DNA of 64,000 nucleotides from Gemmobacter serpentinus (GCF_008973825.1 NZ_WCHR01000017.1:62001-126000), one strand, 5' to 3'. Counted from the first letter of the stretch, positions 35,726 through 48,961 are shown. Notes: generated by a model not told the origin, from the sequence alone. Translations and numbers: made by a program.

Positions 35726-38116
35726 ATGGGTGAGGCATTGCGGGCGCAGTCGCGTGGGAGCAGGATCAGGGCCCGGTTGCTGCGTGGCGTGGCTGTCAGT
35801 GTTTTCCTTGGCGCAGCAGGGGTTTCGCTGCCGATCTTTGGACAGGCGCGGGCGCAGGGCTACAGCTTTTCGACGGTCACCGTCGAGGGCAACCAGAATG
35901 TCGACGCCGCGACAATCGTGAAACTGACCGGAATCGGGCGTGGTGAATCCATCAGCGCGGGTCAGTTGAATGACGCCTATCAGGGCCTGCAGAAATCCGG
36001 GCTCTTCGAAGAAATCGCGATCGAGCCGCAGGGGGCGCGCCTGGTGATCCGGGTCAAGGAATATCCGATCGTCAATGCCATCAACTTTGAGGGCAATGCC
36101 CGGATGAAGGATGAGGTGCTGGCGGGCGTCATCCAGTCCAAGGCACGCCGTGTCTATTCGCCCGCATTGGCCGAGGCGGATGCCGCCTCGATTGCCGAGG
36201 GGTACCGCGAGCAGGGCCGTCTGGCCGCCACGGTGACCCCCAAGATCATCCGCCGCACCGCCAATTCGGTCGATCTGGTGTTCGAGATCACCGAAGGCAA
36301 GACGGTCGAAATCGAGCGGCTGTCCTTTGTCGGCAACCGCGCCTTCACCGACCGCCGTCTGCGCCAAGTTCTGGAAACCAAGCAGGCCGGCCTGTTGCGC
36401 ACCTTCATCAAACGCGACACCCTGCGCCCTGAACAGCTGGAGTTGGACAAGCAGCTTCTGCGCGATTTCTACCTGTCGCGGGGCTATATCGACGCGCAGA
36501 TCCTGGATGCTGCCGCCGAGGTCGCGCGTGAGCGGGACGGGGTCTTTGTGACCTTCACCATGCAGGAAGGCCAGCAATTCCGATTCGGCACCATCTCGGC
36601 GGTGAGCGAGATCGAGGGGCTGGACGCGGCCGAGTTCGAGGCCGCGCTGCGCGTGTCTTCGGGCGGCGTCTATTCGCCCGCCGTGATCGAGAACAATATT
36701 GCGCGTCTGGAAAACCTTGCCTTGCGCAAGGGGCTGAACTTTGTCTCGGTCGAGCCGGTCATCACGCGCAATGAGCGGGACCGCCTGCTGGATGTGGCGT
36801 TCACCCTGAAGCGCGGCCCCCGTGTATTCGTGGAGCGCATCGATATCGAAGGCAATACGACGACTCTCGATCAGGTGGTGCGCCGCCAGTTCCGCACGGT
36901 CGAAGGCGACCCCTTCAACCCGCGCGAAGTGCGTCAATCCGCCGAACGTATCCGCGCACTTGGCTACTTCGCCGATGCCAAGGTCAATTCCGAACCGGGT
37001 GGTGCGCCCGATCAGGTCGTGGTGAACGTGGATGTCGAGGAACAGCCGACCGGGTCGCTGTCCTTCGGGGCCTCGTATGGGGTGGCCTCTGGTGTGGGCT
37101 TCAATATCGGCCTGCAGGAAACCAACTTCCTCGGTCGTGGCCAGACCGTGGGCTTCAGCGTCTCGACCGGCTCGGACAGCACCGACAGCTCGATCACCTT
37201 CATCGAACCCGCATTCCTTGGCCGTGACCTGCGTTTCAAGTTCAACGCCTTCTACCGCGTCACCGACAATGACAATGCAACCTATGATACCCGCTCGATC
37301 GGGATCATTCCGGCCATCGAATTCCCGATCAGCGAGAATGGCCGGCTGGAAACCCGCATTTTTGCCAAGGAATCCAAACTTTCGGATCTCTATGCAGGGC
37401 GGATCGACGATCCCGACACCACGGATGTGGATGAGTTCGATCTTGGCACTTCCCCCATCATCGTGCGCGATGCGGATCGTGGCGGGCTGCTGACCACGGG
37501 CGTCGGCATGACCTATAGCTATGATACCCGTCTGACCGGGTTGAACCCCAATGGCGGTGTCCTGCTGCGCTTTGGGGTGGATTATGGCGGGCTCGGCGGG
37601 GATCTGGATACGGTGACAGCGACGGCGCTGGCGCTGGCCGAGACCCGCGTCTGGAACGAAGAGGTCGCGATCCGCGCCATCTTTGAGGGCGGTGCCATTC
37701 ACATGCTGGATGACGAAAACAGCCGCATCACCGACCGCTTCTTTGGCGGCAGCAAGATCCGTGGCTTTGAGCCGGCAGGGATCGGTCCGCGCGATCTGGC
37801 CTCTGACGATGCACTGGGTGGCAATATGTTTGCCGTCGCGCGGTTCGAGGCTGATTTCCCGATCGGTCTGCCCGAGGAATATGGCATCAAGGGCGGTGTT
37901 TTCGCCGATTTCGGCTCGGTCTGGAGCCTGAATGACGTGGCGGGCTGGAATGGCGTCACGGTGGATGACGGTTTCCATCTGCGTTCGGCGGTTGGTTTCT
38001 CGGTGTTCTGGGATACCCCGATCGGGCCGCTGCGCTTCAACTTCTCGAAGGCCTTGGCGAAACAGGATTACGACAAGGAACAGAACTTCGACCTGACGAT
38101 CTCGACCAAGTTCTGA
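35726..38116 (+). CDS. bamA: Outer membrane protein assembly factor BamA
   Basis: The 796-residue core of the BAM complex inserts beta-barrels into the outer membrane. A signal peptide ends at about residue 44 (GQARAQG). Five POTRA domains follow (first: YSFSTVTVEGNQNVDAATIV; later ones start near VNAINFEGNARMKD, ERLSFVGNRAFTDRRLR, FGTISAVSEIEG and VFVERIDIEGNTTT). The C-terminal barrel carries the KIRGFEPAGIGPRD loop with the conserved RGF motif, and ends in Phe. Start ATG 35726 is preferred to a TTG upstream. It begins the second half of the envelope cluster. Confidence 0.95.
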   Translation: MGEALRAQSRGSRIRARLLRGVAVSVFLGAAGVSLPIFGQARAQGYSFSTVTVEGNQNVDAATIVKLTGIGRGESISAGQLNDAYQGLQKSGLFEEIAIEPQGARLVIRVKEYPIVNAINFEGNARMKDEVLAGVIQSKARRVYSPALAEADAASIAEGYREQGRLAATVTPKIIRRTANSVDLVFEITEGKTVEIERLSFVGNRAFTDRRLRQVLETKQAGLLRTFIKRDTLRPEQLELDKQLLRDFYLSRGYIDAQILDAAAEVARERDGVFVTFTMQEGQQFRFGTISAVSEIEGLDAAEFEAALRVSSGGVYSPAVIENNIARLENLALRKGLNFVSVEPVITRNERDRLLDVAFTLKRGPRVFVERIDIEGNTTTLDQVVRRQFRTVEGDPFNPREVRQSAERIRALGYFADAKVNSEPGGAPDQVVVNVDVEEQPTGSLSFGASYGVASGVGFNIGLQETNFLGRGQTVGFSVSTGSDSTDSSITFIEPAFLGRDLRFKFNAFYRVTDNDNATYDTRSIGIIPAIEFPISENGRLETRIFAKESKLSDLYAGRIDDPDTTDVDEFDLGTSPIIVRDADRGGLLTTGVGMTYSYDTRLTGLNPNGGVLLRFGVDYGGLGGDLDTVTATALALAETRVWNEEVAIRAIFEGGAIHMLDDENSRITDRFFGGSKIRGFEPAGIGPRDLASDDALGGNMFAVARFEADFPIGLPEEYGIKGGVFADFGSVWSLNDVAGWNGVTVDDGFHLRSAVGFSVFWDTPIGPLRFNFSKALAKQDYDKEQNFDLTISTKF

Positions 38117-38117
38117 C

Positions 38118-38813
38118 ATGTCGCGCCCGGGGAAAGATCGCGGGATGCGGGGGGGGGGCTTTCCCGGCCCTTTCATCCCCGCCCGTCATGCTTTTGGGCG
38201 CAGGAAACGCGGCTGCGCGATTGTGACACTTGTGGCGCTGCCGCTTGCTCTGCTGGCCAGCCCGCTTGCGGCGCAGCACGCTGGCGGGCAGGCGGGAAGT
38301 GGTGGCCCTGCTGTCGCGCCGCAGGCCTATTCCCGCATCGCGGTGATCTCGCGCGAGGATCTGTTTCTGCGGTCGGCTTTCGGTGCCGCGATGCTGGCGC
38401 GCAGCGAGGCCGAGCGTGACGCCCTGCAAACCGAGAACCAGCGTCTGGATGCTGCCCTTGAGGCCGAGGAACGCGATCTGACCACCCGACGCGCGGGCCT
38501 GCCTGCGACCGAGTTCCGCAAGCTGGCCGCCGCCTTTGACGAGCGGGTGCGCGGCATCCGTGCGGCGCAGGAAACCAAGGCCCGCGATGTCACGCGCCGG
38601 GCCGAGGAGGATCGCGCCACTTTTGGCCGCGCTGCCGCCCCGGTGATTGCGGCGCTGATGGCTGATCTGGGGGCCTCTGTCGTGCTTGACAAGTCAACGG
38701 TGGTGCTGTCGCTGGATGAGGTCGATATCACCGATCAGGCCATTGCCCGCATCGATGCCGTGCTGGGGGCAGGACCTGCAGCACCCGATGCGGCGCCTGC
38801 CGCCAATCCCTGA
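38118..38813 (+). CDS. OmpH/Skp family periplasmic chaperone
   Basis: The 231-residue protein has an N-terminal basic stretch and hydrophobic signal region (IVTLVALPLALLASPLAAQ), then a short beta strand (YSRIAVISREDLFLRSAFG), a long charged coiled coil (residues about 100-180, rich in Glu, Ala and Arg) and a closing strand ASVVLDKSTVVLSLDEVDIT. This is the Skp/OmpH fold, a trimeric jellyfish-like holdase for outer-membrane proteins. It starts one base after the bamA stop, consistent with joint function. The first 30 residues before the signal are unusual, so the true start may be internal. Confidence 0.82.
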   Translation: MSRPGKDRGMRGGGFPGPFIPARHAFGRRKRGCAIVTLVALPLALLASPLAAQHAGGQAGSGGPAVAPQAYSRIAVISREDLFLRSAFGAAMLARSEAERDALQTENQRLDAALEAEERDLTTRRAGLPATEFRKLAAAFDERVRGIRAAQETKARDVTRRAEEDRATFGRAAAPVIAALMADLGASVVLDKSTVVLSLDEVDITDQAIARIDAVLGAGPAAPDAAPAANP

Positions 38814-38876
38814 CCATCCTCTGACCCGAACCCGATCCGCTGCCGCGTGACCGCGCAGCCCCGACAGGAGACCTAC

Positions 38877-39338
38877 ATGTCCGAGACTGCCCCGCTTTCT
38901 GCCGATATGGCGCTGATCCAGCGGATCCTGCCGCATCGTTACCCGTTCCTGCTGGTCGACAAGGTGCGCGACATCTTCGTCAATGAAAGCTGCGTGGGCA
39001 TCAAATGCGTCACCATGAACGAGCCGCAATTCACCGGGCATTTCCCGGATATGCCGGTCTTTCCGGGCGTGCTCATCATCGAGGCCATGGCGCAGACCTC
39101 GGGCATTCTGGTCGGTTTGTCGATGGATCTGGTGGACAAGAACGCCAAGGTCTTCTTCATGGGTGTCGACAATTGCAAATTCCGCCGCAAGGTTGGCCCG
39201 GGCGACGTGCTGGAACTGCATGTGAAGGCGCTGCGCGGTGGCGGCAAGGTCTGGAAATTCGAGGGTCGCGCCATGGTCGATGGCGAACTGGCCTGCGAGG
39301 CCACTTTCATGGCCATGATCGAAGTGCCGAAGGCCTGA
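38877..39338 (+). CDS. fabZ: 3-hydroxyacyl-ACP dehydratase FabZ
   Basis: The 153-residue hot-dog-fold enzyme removes water from 3-hydroxyacyl-ACP in fatty acid synthesis. The active site is intact: His55 in [20 protein letters not shown] and Glu69. Start ATG 38877 follows CAGGAG. Here it lies directly after the skp-like gene and before lpxA. In E. coli lpxD sits between skp and fabZ; no lpxD is present in this cluster. Confidence 0.95.
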   Translation: MSETAPLSADMALIQRILPHRYPFLLVDKVRDIFVNESCVGIKCVTMNEPQFTGHFPDMPVFPGVLIIEAMAQTSGILVGLSMDLVDKNAKVFFMGVDNCKFRRKVGPGDVLELHVKALRGGGKVWKFEGRAMVDGELACEATFMAMIEVPKA

Positions 39339-39342
39339 TGAC

Positions 39343-40137
39343 ATGAGCGAAACCGAAACCCGCATCCACCCGATGGCCGTGATCGAACCCGGTGCCGAAA
39401 TCGGCCCGGGTTGCGAGATCGGCCCCTTTGCCGTGATCGGTGCCGAGGTCACGCTTGGCCCCGGTGTGGTGGTCAAGCCGCATGGCGTGGTCACCGGCTG
39501 GACCGAGGTGGGCGCGGGCACGGTGATCTTTCCGGGTGCCGTGGTGGGCGAGGTGCCGCAGGATCTGAAGTTTCGCGGCGAGCGCACGCGTCTGAAGGTC
39601 GGCGCGCGCTGCAAGATCCGCGAGGGGGCCACGCTGAACACCGGAACTGAGGGTGGCGGCGGGCTGACGCAGATCGGCGATGACGTGCTGATGATGACTG
39701 GCAGCCATGTCGGCCATGATGCGATTGTGGGCGACCGGGTGGTGCTGGCCAATCAGGCCGCCATTGCCGGGCATTGCCATATTGGCGATGACGTGATCGT
39801 GGGCGGTCTGTCGGGCGTGCATCAATGGGTGCGCGTCGGGCGCGGCGCGATCATCGGCGCGGTCACCATGGTGACCAATGACGTGGTGCCCTATGGCCTC
39901 GTGCAAGGGCCGCGCGGCGTGCTGGACGGGCTGAACCTTGTCGGCCTGAAGCGCCGCGGGGTGGAGCGGTCGGAGATCACCGCCCTGCGCGCCGCCTATC
40001 AGATGCTGGCGCAGGGCGAGGGGTCGTTTCTGGATCGCACCCGGCGTCTTGCCGATGAAACCGAAAGTGTCCATGTGCGCGAGATGACAGATTTCATTCT
40101 TGCTGCCACCGACCGCAGCTTCCTGACGCCGAAATGA
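39343..40137 (+). CDS. lpxA: UDP-N-acetylglucosamine acyltransferase LpxA
   Basis: The 264-residue trimeric left-handed beta-helix enzyme starts lipid A synthesis by acylating UDP-GlcNAc. Hexapeptide repeats run from residue 8 to about 190 (IHPMAVIEPGAEIGPGCEIG and similar). The catalytic His is His125 in GSHVGHD, the same number as in E. coli. The C-terminal helical domain follows (ERSEITALRAAYQMLAQGEG). It starts four bases after fabZ and its stop overlaps lpxI (ATGA). Confidence 0.95.
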   Translation: MSETETRIHPMAVIEPGAEIGPGCEIGPFAVIGAEVTLGPGVVVKPHGVVTGWTEVGAGTVIFPGAVVGEVPQDLKFRGERTRLKVGARCKIREGATLNTGTEGGGGLTQIGDDVLMMTGSHVGHDAIVGDRVVLANQAAIAGHCHIGDDVIVGGLSGVHQWVRVGRGAIIGAVTMVTNDVVPYGLVQGPRGVLDGLNLVGLKRRGVERSEITALRAAYQMLAQGEGSFLDRTRRLADETESVHVREMTDFILAATDRSFLTPK

Positions 40138-40934
40138 GCCGGATCGCCATCATTGCGGGCGCGGGCCGCCTGCCTGTAACCCTCGCTGCGGGGCTGAATG
40201 CGCCGCTGATCTGCGCGCTGGATGGCTATGCGCCCGAAGGGCTGGCGGTAGATTTGACCTTCCGTGTGGAACGGCTGATGCCTTTCCTGCGCGCCCTTGC
40301 GGATGAGGGGGTGGAGCAGGTCTGTTTTGCCGGCGCGGTGCAGCGCCCGCGGCTTGACCCTTCGCTGTTCGATCCGGCCACGGCGCAGATGGTGCCACGG
40401 CTGCTGGCGGCGATGCAGGGCGGTGATGACGCCACGCTGCGCGCGGTGATGGCGCTGTTCGAGGAACATGATTTCGCCGTTGTGGCGGCGCAGGACCTGC
40501 TGCCCGAGCTGGTGCCTGGGCCGGGCGTGCTGGTGGGGGAACCCGGTGACGCTGACCGGCGCGACGCGGATCGCGCGGCCAGCATCGTGGCCGCCCTTGG
40601 TGCGGTCGATGTGGGGCAGGGCGCGGTGGTGGCGCAGGGGCTTTGCCTTGCCGTTGAGGCCCTGCCGGGCACCGATGCCATGCTGGACTTTGTGGCCAGA
40701 ACGGCCCGTCGCCCCAACCCCAATGGCGCGCGCGGGGTCTTCTTCAAGGCCCCGAAACCGGGGCAGGATCGCCGCATCGATCTGCCGGTGCTGGGGCTTG
40801 ATACGCTCGCGCGCGTTCATGCGGCGGGGCTTGCCGGCATCGCCTTTCAGGCGGGTGGCGTGATGCTGCTGGACCGTGCCGCGATGCTGGCCGAGGCCGC
40901 GCGCCTTGGCCTGTTCCTCTGGGCGCGGGAATGA
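40134..40934 (+). CDS. lpxI: UDP-2,3-diacylglucosamine pyrophosphatase LpxI
   Basis: The 266-residue DUF1009 protein hydrolyses UDP-2,3-diacylglucosamine to lipid X. LpxI replaces LpxH in many alphaproteobacteria. Recognisable parts are the N-terminal IAIIAGAGRLPVTLAAG, VCFAGAVQRPRL, and the C-terminal catalytic region VFFKAPKPGQDRRIDLPVLG and AAGLAGIAFQAGGVMLLDR. Overlapping start and stop codons with lpxA and lpxB (ATGA both times) show a coupled unit, and no lpxH is seen. Confidence 0.93.
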   Translation: MSRIAIIAGAGRLPVTLAAGLNAPLICALDGYAPEGLAVDLTFRVERLMPFLRALADEGVEQVCFAGAVQRPRLDPSLFDPATAQMVPRLLAAMQGGDDATLRAVMALFEEHDFAVVAAQDLLPELVPGPGVLVGEPGDADRRDADRAASIVAALGAVDVGQGAVVAQGLCLAVEALPGTDAMLDFVARTARRPNPNGARGVFFKAPKPGQDRRIDLPVLGLDTLARVHAAGLAGIAFQAGGVMLLDRAAMLAEAARLGLFLWARE

Positions 40935-42055
40935 CGCTGTTTCTGGTCGCCGGAGAACCTTCAGGCGACCGGCTGGGGGCTGCGCTGATGGCCGGTCTGC
41001 GGCAGCTGGAAACGGATGTCCGTTTCGCCGGCGTCGGCGGGCCGATGATGCAGGCCGAGGGCATGACCAGCCTGTTCCCGATGGAAGAACTTTCGGTGAT
41101 GGGCATTGCCGAGGTGCTGCCGAAGTATTTCCACCTCAAGCGCCGCATCCGTGAGACGGCCGAGGCGGTGATTGCGTCCGGCGCGCGGGCGCTGGTGACC
41201 ATTGACAGCCCGGATTTCTGTCTGCGCGTCGCGCGGCTGGTCAAGGCCGCGCGCCCGGATCTGCGCTGTATCCATTATGTCGCGCCCTCGGTCTGGGCCT
41301 GGCGACCGGGGCGCGCGGTCAAGATGGCCGAGGTGATCGACCATGTTCTGGCGATCCTGCCGTTTGAGCCGCCCCTTATGACCGCCGCCGGGATGAGTTG
41401 CGATTTCGTGGGCCACCCGGTGGTGGCAGAACCGCTGGCAAGCCCGGCGGAACGCGCGGGCTTTGCAGGTGACGGCCCGCTGATCCTGACCCTGCCGGGG
41501 TCAAGACGCGGTGAGGTCACGCGGCTGGTGCCGACCTTGGGTGCGGTGCTGGCGCGGGTGCAGGCGGTGCATCCCGGCCTGCGCGTGGCGCTGCCCACTG
41601 TTCCGTCAGTAGAGGGGCTGGTGCGCGAGATGACGGCAGCCTGGCCAGTCAGGCCCCAGATCATCACCGATGCGGGCCAGAAGCGCGGGGCCTTTGCGAG
41701 CGCCGATCTCGCGCTTGCAGCCTCTGGCACGGTGTCGCTGGAACTGGCCGCCAATGCCTGCCCGATGGTGATTGCCTATCGGCTGCACCCGATCAGTTTC
41801 TGGTTGATGCAGCGTGCGGCACTGATCGATACGGTGACGCTGGTCAATCTGGTGTCAGAAAGCCGGGCCGTGCCGGAGTTTCTCGGCCCTGAATGTCGCG
41901 TTGAGACGATCACGCCCGCGGTTCTGGATCTGCTGGCAAATGGCGCGGCCCGCGCCGCGCAGATGGCTGCGATGGATCTGACCATGCAACGTTTGGGCCG
42001 GGGCGGTGAGGCCCCGGGCCTGCGCGCGGCGCGTTCGGTCCTTTCGGTTCTCTGA
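40931..42055 (+). CDS. lpxB: Lipid-A-disaccharide synthase LpxB
   Basis: The 374-residue membrane-associated glycosyltransferase (family GT19) joins lipid X and UDP-2,3-diacylglucosamine to form the beta-1,6 disaccharide of lipid A. The N-terminus LFLVAGEPSGDRLGAALMAG is typical, followed by FAGVGGPMMQAEGM, CIHYVAPSVWAWRPGRAVKM and LTLPGSRRGEVTRLVPTLGA. The ATG overlaps the lpxI stop. It is the last gene of the envelope cluster; a tandem set of palindromic repeats follows. Confidence 0.95.
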   Translation: MTLFLVAGEPSGDRLGAALMAGLRQLETDVRFAGVGGPMMQAEGMTSLFPMEELSVMGIAEVLPKYFHLKRRIRETAEAVIASGARALVTIDSPDFCLRVARLVKAARPDLRCIHYVAPSVWAWRPGRAVKMAEVIDHVLAILPFEPPLMTAAGMSCDFVGHPVVAEPLASPAERAGFAGDGPLILTLPGSRRGEVTRLVPTLGAVLARVQAVHPGLRVALPTVPSVEGLVREMTAAWPVRPQIITDAGQKRGAFASADLALAASGTVSLELAANACPMVIAYRLHPISFWLMQRAALIDTVTLVNLVSESRAVPEFLGPECRVETITPAVLDLLANGAARAAQMAAMDLTMQRLGRGGEAPGLRAARSVLSVL

Positions 42056-42067
42056 CCGCGAGGCACG

Positions 42068-42165
42068 CACGGATTTTCGACGAAAATCCGTAGCCCTGAA
42101 TGGAGCATTTTCGACGAAAACCCGGCGTCCTGAACGGATCATCTTGACGAAAATCCGTAGCCCCT
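42068..42165. repeat. Three tandem degenerate copies of the dispersed palindrome
   Basis: The first copy (42070-42090) is a perfect palindrome, CGGATTTTCG-A-CGAAAATCCG. A second, partly decayed copy (ATTTTCG-A-CGAAAAC) lies at 42107-42121, and a half copy (GACGAAAATCCGTAG) at 42146-42160. Copies are separated by related CTGAAYGGA spacers, so the array looks like a tandem duplication between the convergent lpxB and mnmA genes. Confidence 0.7.
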
Positions 42166-42189
42166 AGGCGACCCGCAGCCCTGATCCGA

Positions 42190-43326
42190 TCAGCGGCCGC
42201 GCCAGATCCAGCCGCCGCCCAGGATGCGCGAGCCTTCGGGGGCGTAGAACACGCAGGCTTGACCGGCGCTGACGCCGTCTTCTGGGTTCAGCAGTTCCAC
42301 CTCGGCCTCGGTCGCCGAGATCGGACGGATCACCGCAGGCCGCGGTGGCCGTGTGGAGCGCACCTTCACATTCACATGCCATTCCGCCTGACTGTCGAGC
42401 GGCGCATCGCCCAGCCAGTTCACCTCGCGCACCGGCACGATGCGGGTCGACAGCGATTCTTTCGGGCCGACCACGACGCGGCGCAGATCGGGGTCCAGGC
42501 GCACCACATAGACCGGATCGCCAAGGCCCCCGATGCCCAGACCCTTGCGCTGGCCGATGGTGTAATGGATGACGCCGCGATGCTGCCCCAGCACCCGGCC
42601 CTCCAGATCGACGATCTCGCCGGGCTCTGCCGCGCCGGGCCGCAGCTTCTCGATCACCGCCGCGTAATTGCCGTTCGGCACGAAGCAGATATCCTGACTG
42701 TCGGGCTTGTCAGCAACCGGCAGCCCGTATTTCGCAGCCAAGGCCCGTGTCTCGGCCTTGGAGTGCAGATGCCCCAGCGGAAAGCGCAGGTAATCCAGCT
42801 GTTCCGGTGTGGTGGAGAACAGGAAATAGCTCTGGTCGCGATTGGCATCGGCCGCGCAATGCAATTCGGCACCAGTATCACCCATCTTGCGCTGGATGTA
42901 ATGTCCGGTTGCCATGCAGTCGGCCTCCAGATCGCGGGCGGTGGCCAGCAGATCCTTGAACTTCACCCGCTCGTTGCAGCGGATGCAGGGCACCGGCGTC
43001 GCCCCTGCCAGATAGGCATCGGCGAATTCCTCGATCACCGCCTCGCGGAAGGTGTTCTCGTAATCCAGCACATAATGCGGAAAACCCATGGTCTCGGCAA
43101 CGCGGCGCGCGTCATGGATATCGCGCCCGGCACAGCAGGCCCCCTTTTTCGCCAGCGCCGCACCGTGATCGTAAAGCTGCAAGGTGACGCCAACCACGTC
43201 ATAGCCCTCGTCCTTCAGCATCGCCGCCACGACAGAACTGTCGACGCCACCTGACATGGCGACGACCACACGGGTCTCGGAAGGGGGTTTGGGCAACCCC
43301 AACGAGTTCAAAGGCAGATCGAGCAT
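42190..43326 (-). CDS. mnmA: tRNA-specific 2-thiouridylase MnmA
   Basis: The 378-residue ATP-dependent enzyme puts sulfur on U34 of Glu, Gln and Lys tRNAs. The PP-loop is [20 protein letters not shown]. Catalytic cysteines are Cys117 ([11 protein letters not shown]) and Cys214 ([11 protein letters not shown]). The C-terminal beta domains have [13 protein letters not shown]. Length is within the family range. It is alone on the minus strand and divergent from the SciP-like gene. Confidence 0.95.
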   Translation of the reverse strand: MLDLPLNSLGLPKPPSETRVVVAMSGGVDSSVVAAMLKDEGYDVVGVTLQLYDHGAALAKKGACCAGRDIHDARRVAETMGFPHYVLDYENTFREAVIEEFADAYLAGATPVPCIRCNERVKFKDLLATARDLEADCMATGHYIQRKMGDTGAELHCAADANRDQSYFLFSTTPEQLDYLRFPLGHLHSKAETRALAAKYGLPVADKPDSQDICFVPNGNYAAVIEKLRPGAAEPGEIVDLEGRVLGQHRGVIHYTIGQRKGLGIGGLGDPVYVVRLDPDLRRVVVGPKESLSTRIVPVREVNWLGDAPLDSQAEWHVNVKVRSTRPPRPAVIRPISATEAEVELLNPEDGVSAGQACVFYAPEGSRILGGGWIWRGR

Positions 43327-43466
43327 GGGTCCGGGTCCGATGGCCCTGCGCAGCGCGCGCGGGCGATAGGCTGCAATATATGAAAATGCTGTGCAGTCTC
43401 AAGATGCGGCTTCACCCTTGTTTAAGCGCGATCGCGGAAACTGGCGCAAGTCAGAAGGGGTCGGAT

Positions 43467-43745
43467 ATGTATCTCAAACGTGTTGATGGGCCGCGCCAGA
43501 TCACGCTGCCGGATGGGACCATCCTGTCGCGGGCTGACCTACCACCGGCCGATACCACCCGCTGGGTGGCTTCGCGCAAGGCTGTGGTGGTGAAGGCCGT
43601 GCAATATGGGCTGCTCGCCGAGACAGAGGCGCTGGAACGGTATGCCCTGTCGGAGGAGGAATTCGCGCTTTGGCGCCAGGCAGTGGAAAAGCACGGCGAA
43701 AAGGCCCTGAAAGTGACGGCGATCCAGAAGTATCGACAACTTTAA
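43467..43745 (+). CDS. sciP: SciP-like DUF1153 protein, CtrA antagonist
   Basis: The 92-residue helix-turn-helix protein matches DUF1153. Conserved blocks are LPPADTTRWVASRKAVVVKA and YALSEEEFALWRQAVEKHGE. In Caulobacter the homologue SciP binds CtrA at promoters and blocks RNA polymerase recruitment; the functional transfer is by homology. Start ATG 43467 has AAGGGG upstream; the longer reading from 43380 has no good site. It lies directly upstream of ctrA in the same direction, with a CtrA-type box in the 94-base gap. Confidence 0.85.
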   Translation: MYLKRVDGPRQITLPDGTILSRADLPPADTTRWVASRKAVVVKAVQYGLLAETEALERYALSEEEFALWRQAVEKHGEKALKVTAIQKYRQL

Positions 43746-43772
43746 GTTGTTTTTCGTTCCGCCCATGGCAGA

Positions 43773-43789
43773 GTAACCGCCAGTTAACC
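43773..43789. promoter_or_regulatory. Candidate CtrA-binding box upstream of ctrA
   Basis: GTAA-CCGCCAG-TTAACC fits the CtrA consensus TTAA-N7-TTAA in all but the first base. It lies 51 bases before the ctrA start, the position expected for self-regulation. Confidence 0.6.
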
Positions 43790-43839
43790 ATTGCCACGCA
43801 GTATCAGTGATGTGTTTGGCGCTGGAGCGGAGAAACCTG

Positions 43840-46876
<3,037 letters not shown>

Positions 46877-46877
<1 letters not shown>

Positions 46878-48961
46878 TGAGCCGCCCGGCAGAGCTTTTC
46901 CCGCTATTTGCCGGGCTGGAAACGCTGGAAGGCGTCGGCCCCAAGACGGCCAAGGCCATGGCGGGGCTGGGGGTTGAGCGTCCGCGCGATCTGCTGTTCG
47001 TTCTGCCGCATTCGGTGGTGGACAGGCGGCGCCGCGCCTCGCTGCGCGAGGTGATGCTGCCGGCCATTGCCACGGTCGAGGTCGAGGTCGGCGCGCATCT
47101 GCCCCCAAGGACTCGCGGCCGGCCTTACCGGATCAACGTGCAGGATGCCGAGACCGATTTTCAACTCGTGTTCTTCCATGCGCGTGGCGACTATCTGATG
47201 AAGCTGTTGCCGCCGGGCACGCGGCGGCTGGTCTCGGGTAAGGTCGAGTTTTTCGATGGCATGGCGCAGATGGTGCATCCAGATCACGTCCTGCCCCCGG
47301 ATGAGGCTGGCGATCTGCCGCAATTCGAGCCGGTCTATCCGCTGGTTGCGGGTGTCACGCAAAAGGTTCTGGCGCGGGCGGTGCAGGGCGCGCTGACGCG
47401 GTTGCCGGATGTGCCGGAATGGATCGACGGGCCGCTGAAGGCGCGTGAAGGCTGGCCGGATTGGGCGGATGCCTTGCGCACGGCACATGCCCCCGAGGCG
47501 GCAGGTGACCTGTCGCCAACTGCATCTGCGCGCCAGCGTCTGGCCTATGACGAACTGTTCGCGCATCAGATCACGCTGGCCCTGGCGCGGCTGCAAGCCC
47601 GGCGCGGCAAAGGGCAGGCGACGCGCGGCACCGGGATCTTGCAGGCCCGGGTTCTGGCGGCGCTGCCCTATCAGCCGACCGCGGCGCAGAGGCGTGCGGT
47701 GGCCGAGATCACCGCCGATATGGCATCGGACCAGCGGATGAACCGGCTGCTGCAAGGGGATGTCGGGGCGGGGAAGACTTTGGTCGGCTTTCTTGCGCTG
47801 CTGGCGGCGGTGGAGGCGGGCGGGCAGGGCGTCTTGATGGCTCCGACCGAAATCCTCGCCCGTCAGCACCTGGAGGGCTTGCAGCCCTTGGCCGAACTTG
47901 CCGGACAACGGCTGGAGATTTTGACCGGCCGCGACAAGGGGGCGGAACGGGCGGCAAAGCTGCGGGCGCTGGCCGAGGGGGAGATCAAGGTTCTGGTCGG
48001 CACCCATGCCGTTTTTCAGAAGGACGTGTTTTTCAACGACTTGCGGCTGGCCATTGTGGATGAACAGCACCGTTTCGGCGTCTCGCAACGGATGGAGCTG
48101 GGGGCAAAGGGCGCGGCGGCGGATGTGCTGGTGATGACCGCGACGCCGATCCCGCGCAGCCTCGCGCTGGCCAGCTATGGTGATATGGATGTCTCGGTGC
48201 TGGATGAAAAGCCGCCGGGCCGCAAGCCGGTGAAGACGGTTCTGATCACCACGCAGCGTATCGACGAGGTGGTGGCCCATCTTGCCCGCGCCATCGCCGA
48301 GGGGCGGCAGGCCTATTGGGTCTGTCCACTGGTCGAGGAGAGCGAGGTGCTGGATTACGCCAGTTCCGAAGCCCGGTTCGAGCATCTGCGCGCCGCCCTT
48401 GGCGATTGCGTGGGTCTTGTGCATGGCCAGATGGCCCCGGCTGACAAGGATGCCGCGATGGCGCGGTTTGTCGCCGGGGAAACCCGGGTTCTGGTCGCAA
48501 CCACAGTGATCGAGGTGGGCGTGAACGTGCCCAATGCCTCGATCATGGTGATCGAGCGGGCCGAGATCTTTGGTCTGGCGCAGTTGCACCAGTTGCGCGG
48601 AAGGGTTGGCCGCGGGGCCGCGCAATCGACCTGCCTGCTGATGTATCAGGCCCCGCTGAGCGAGGGCGGAGAGCGCCGCCTGACCATTTTGCGTGACACC
48701 GAAGACGGGTTCCGCATTGCCGAAGAAGATCTGGCGATGCGCGGGGCGGGGGATCTGATCGGCACCGCGCAATCCGGCTTGCCGCGATTTCGAATCGCGG
48801 ATCTGGAACGTCAGACCGCCTTGATGGATATCGCGCAAAGCGATGCCCGGCGTTTGCTGGCGGATGACCCCGATCTGACCGGCCCGCGAGGCCGCGCGGT
48901 GCGCAGCCTGCTCTGGCTGCTGGATCAGGATCGGGCGATCCGGCTGATTTCTGTCGGCTAA
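46877..48961 (+). CDS. recG: ATP-dependent DNA helicase RecG
   Basis: The 694-residue helicase reverses stalled forks and processes Holliday junctions. The N-terminal wedge/OB domain is followed by two RecA-like domains. Walker A is LQGDVGAGKTLVGFLALLAA, Walker B reads IVDEQHRFG, motif III is VMTATPIPRSLALASYGDMD, and motif VI lies in QLHQLRGRVGRGAAQSTC. It shares one base with the end of ligA, so the two repair genes are translationally coupled. Confidence 0.95.

Noticed and set aside
35690-38176. An 828-codon open frame antisense to bamA, and similar long frames opposite agcS, ligA and recG
   Set aside because: They are shadows of GC-rich codon bias; they lack ribosome-binding sites and recognisable domains, while the opposite frames encode well-known proteins.
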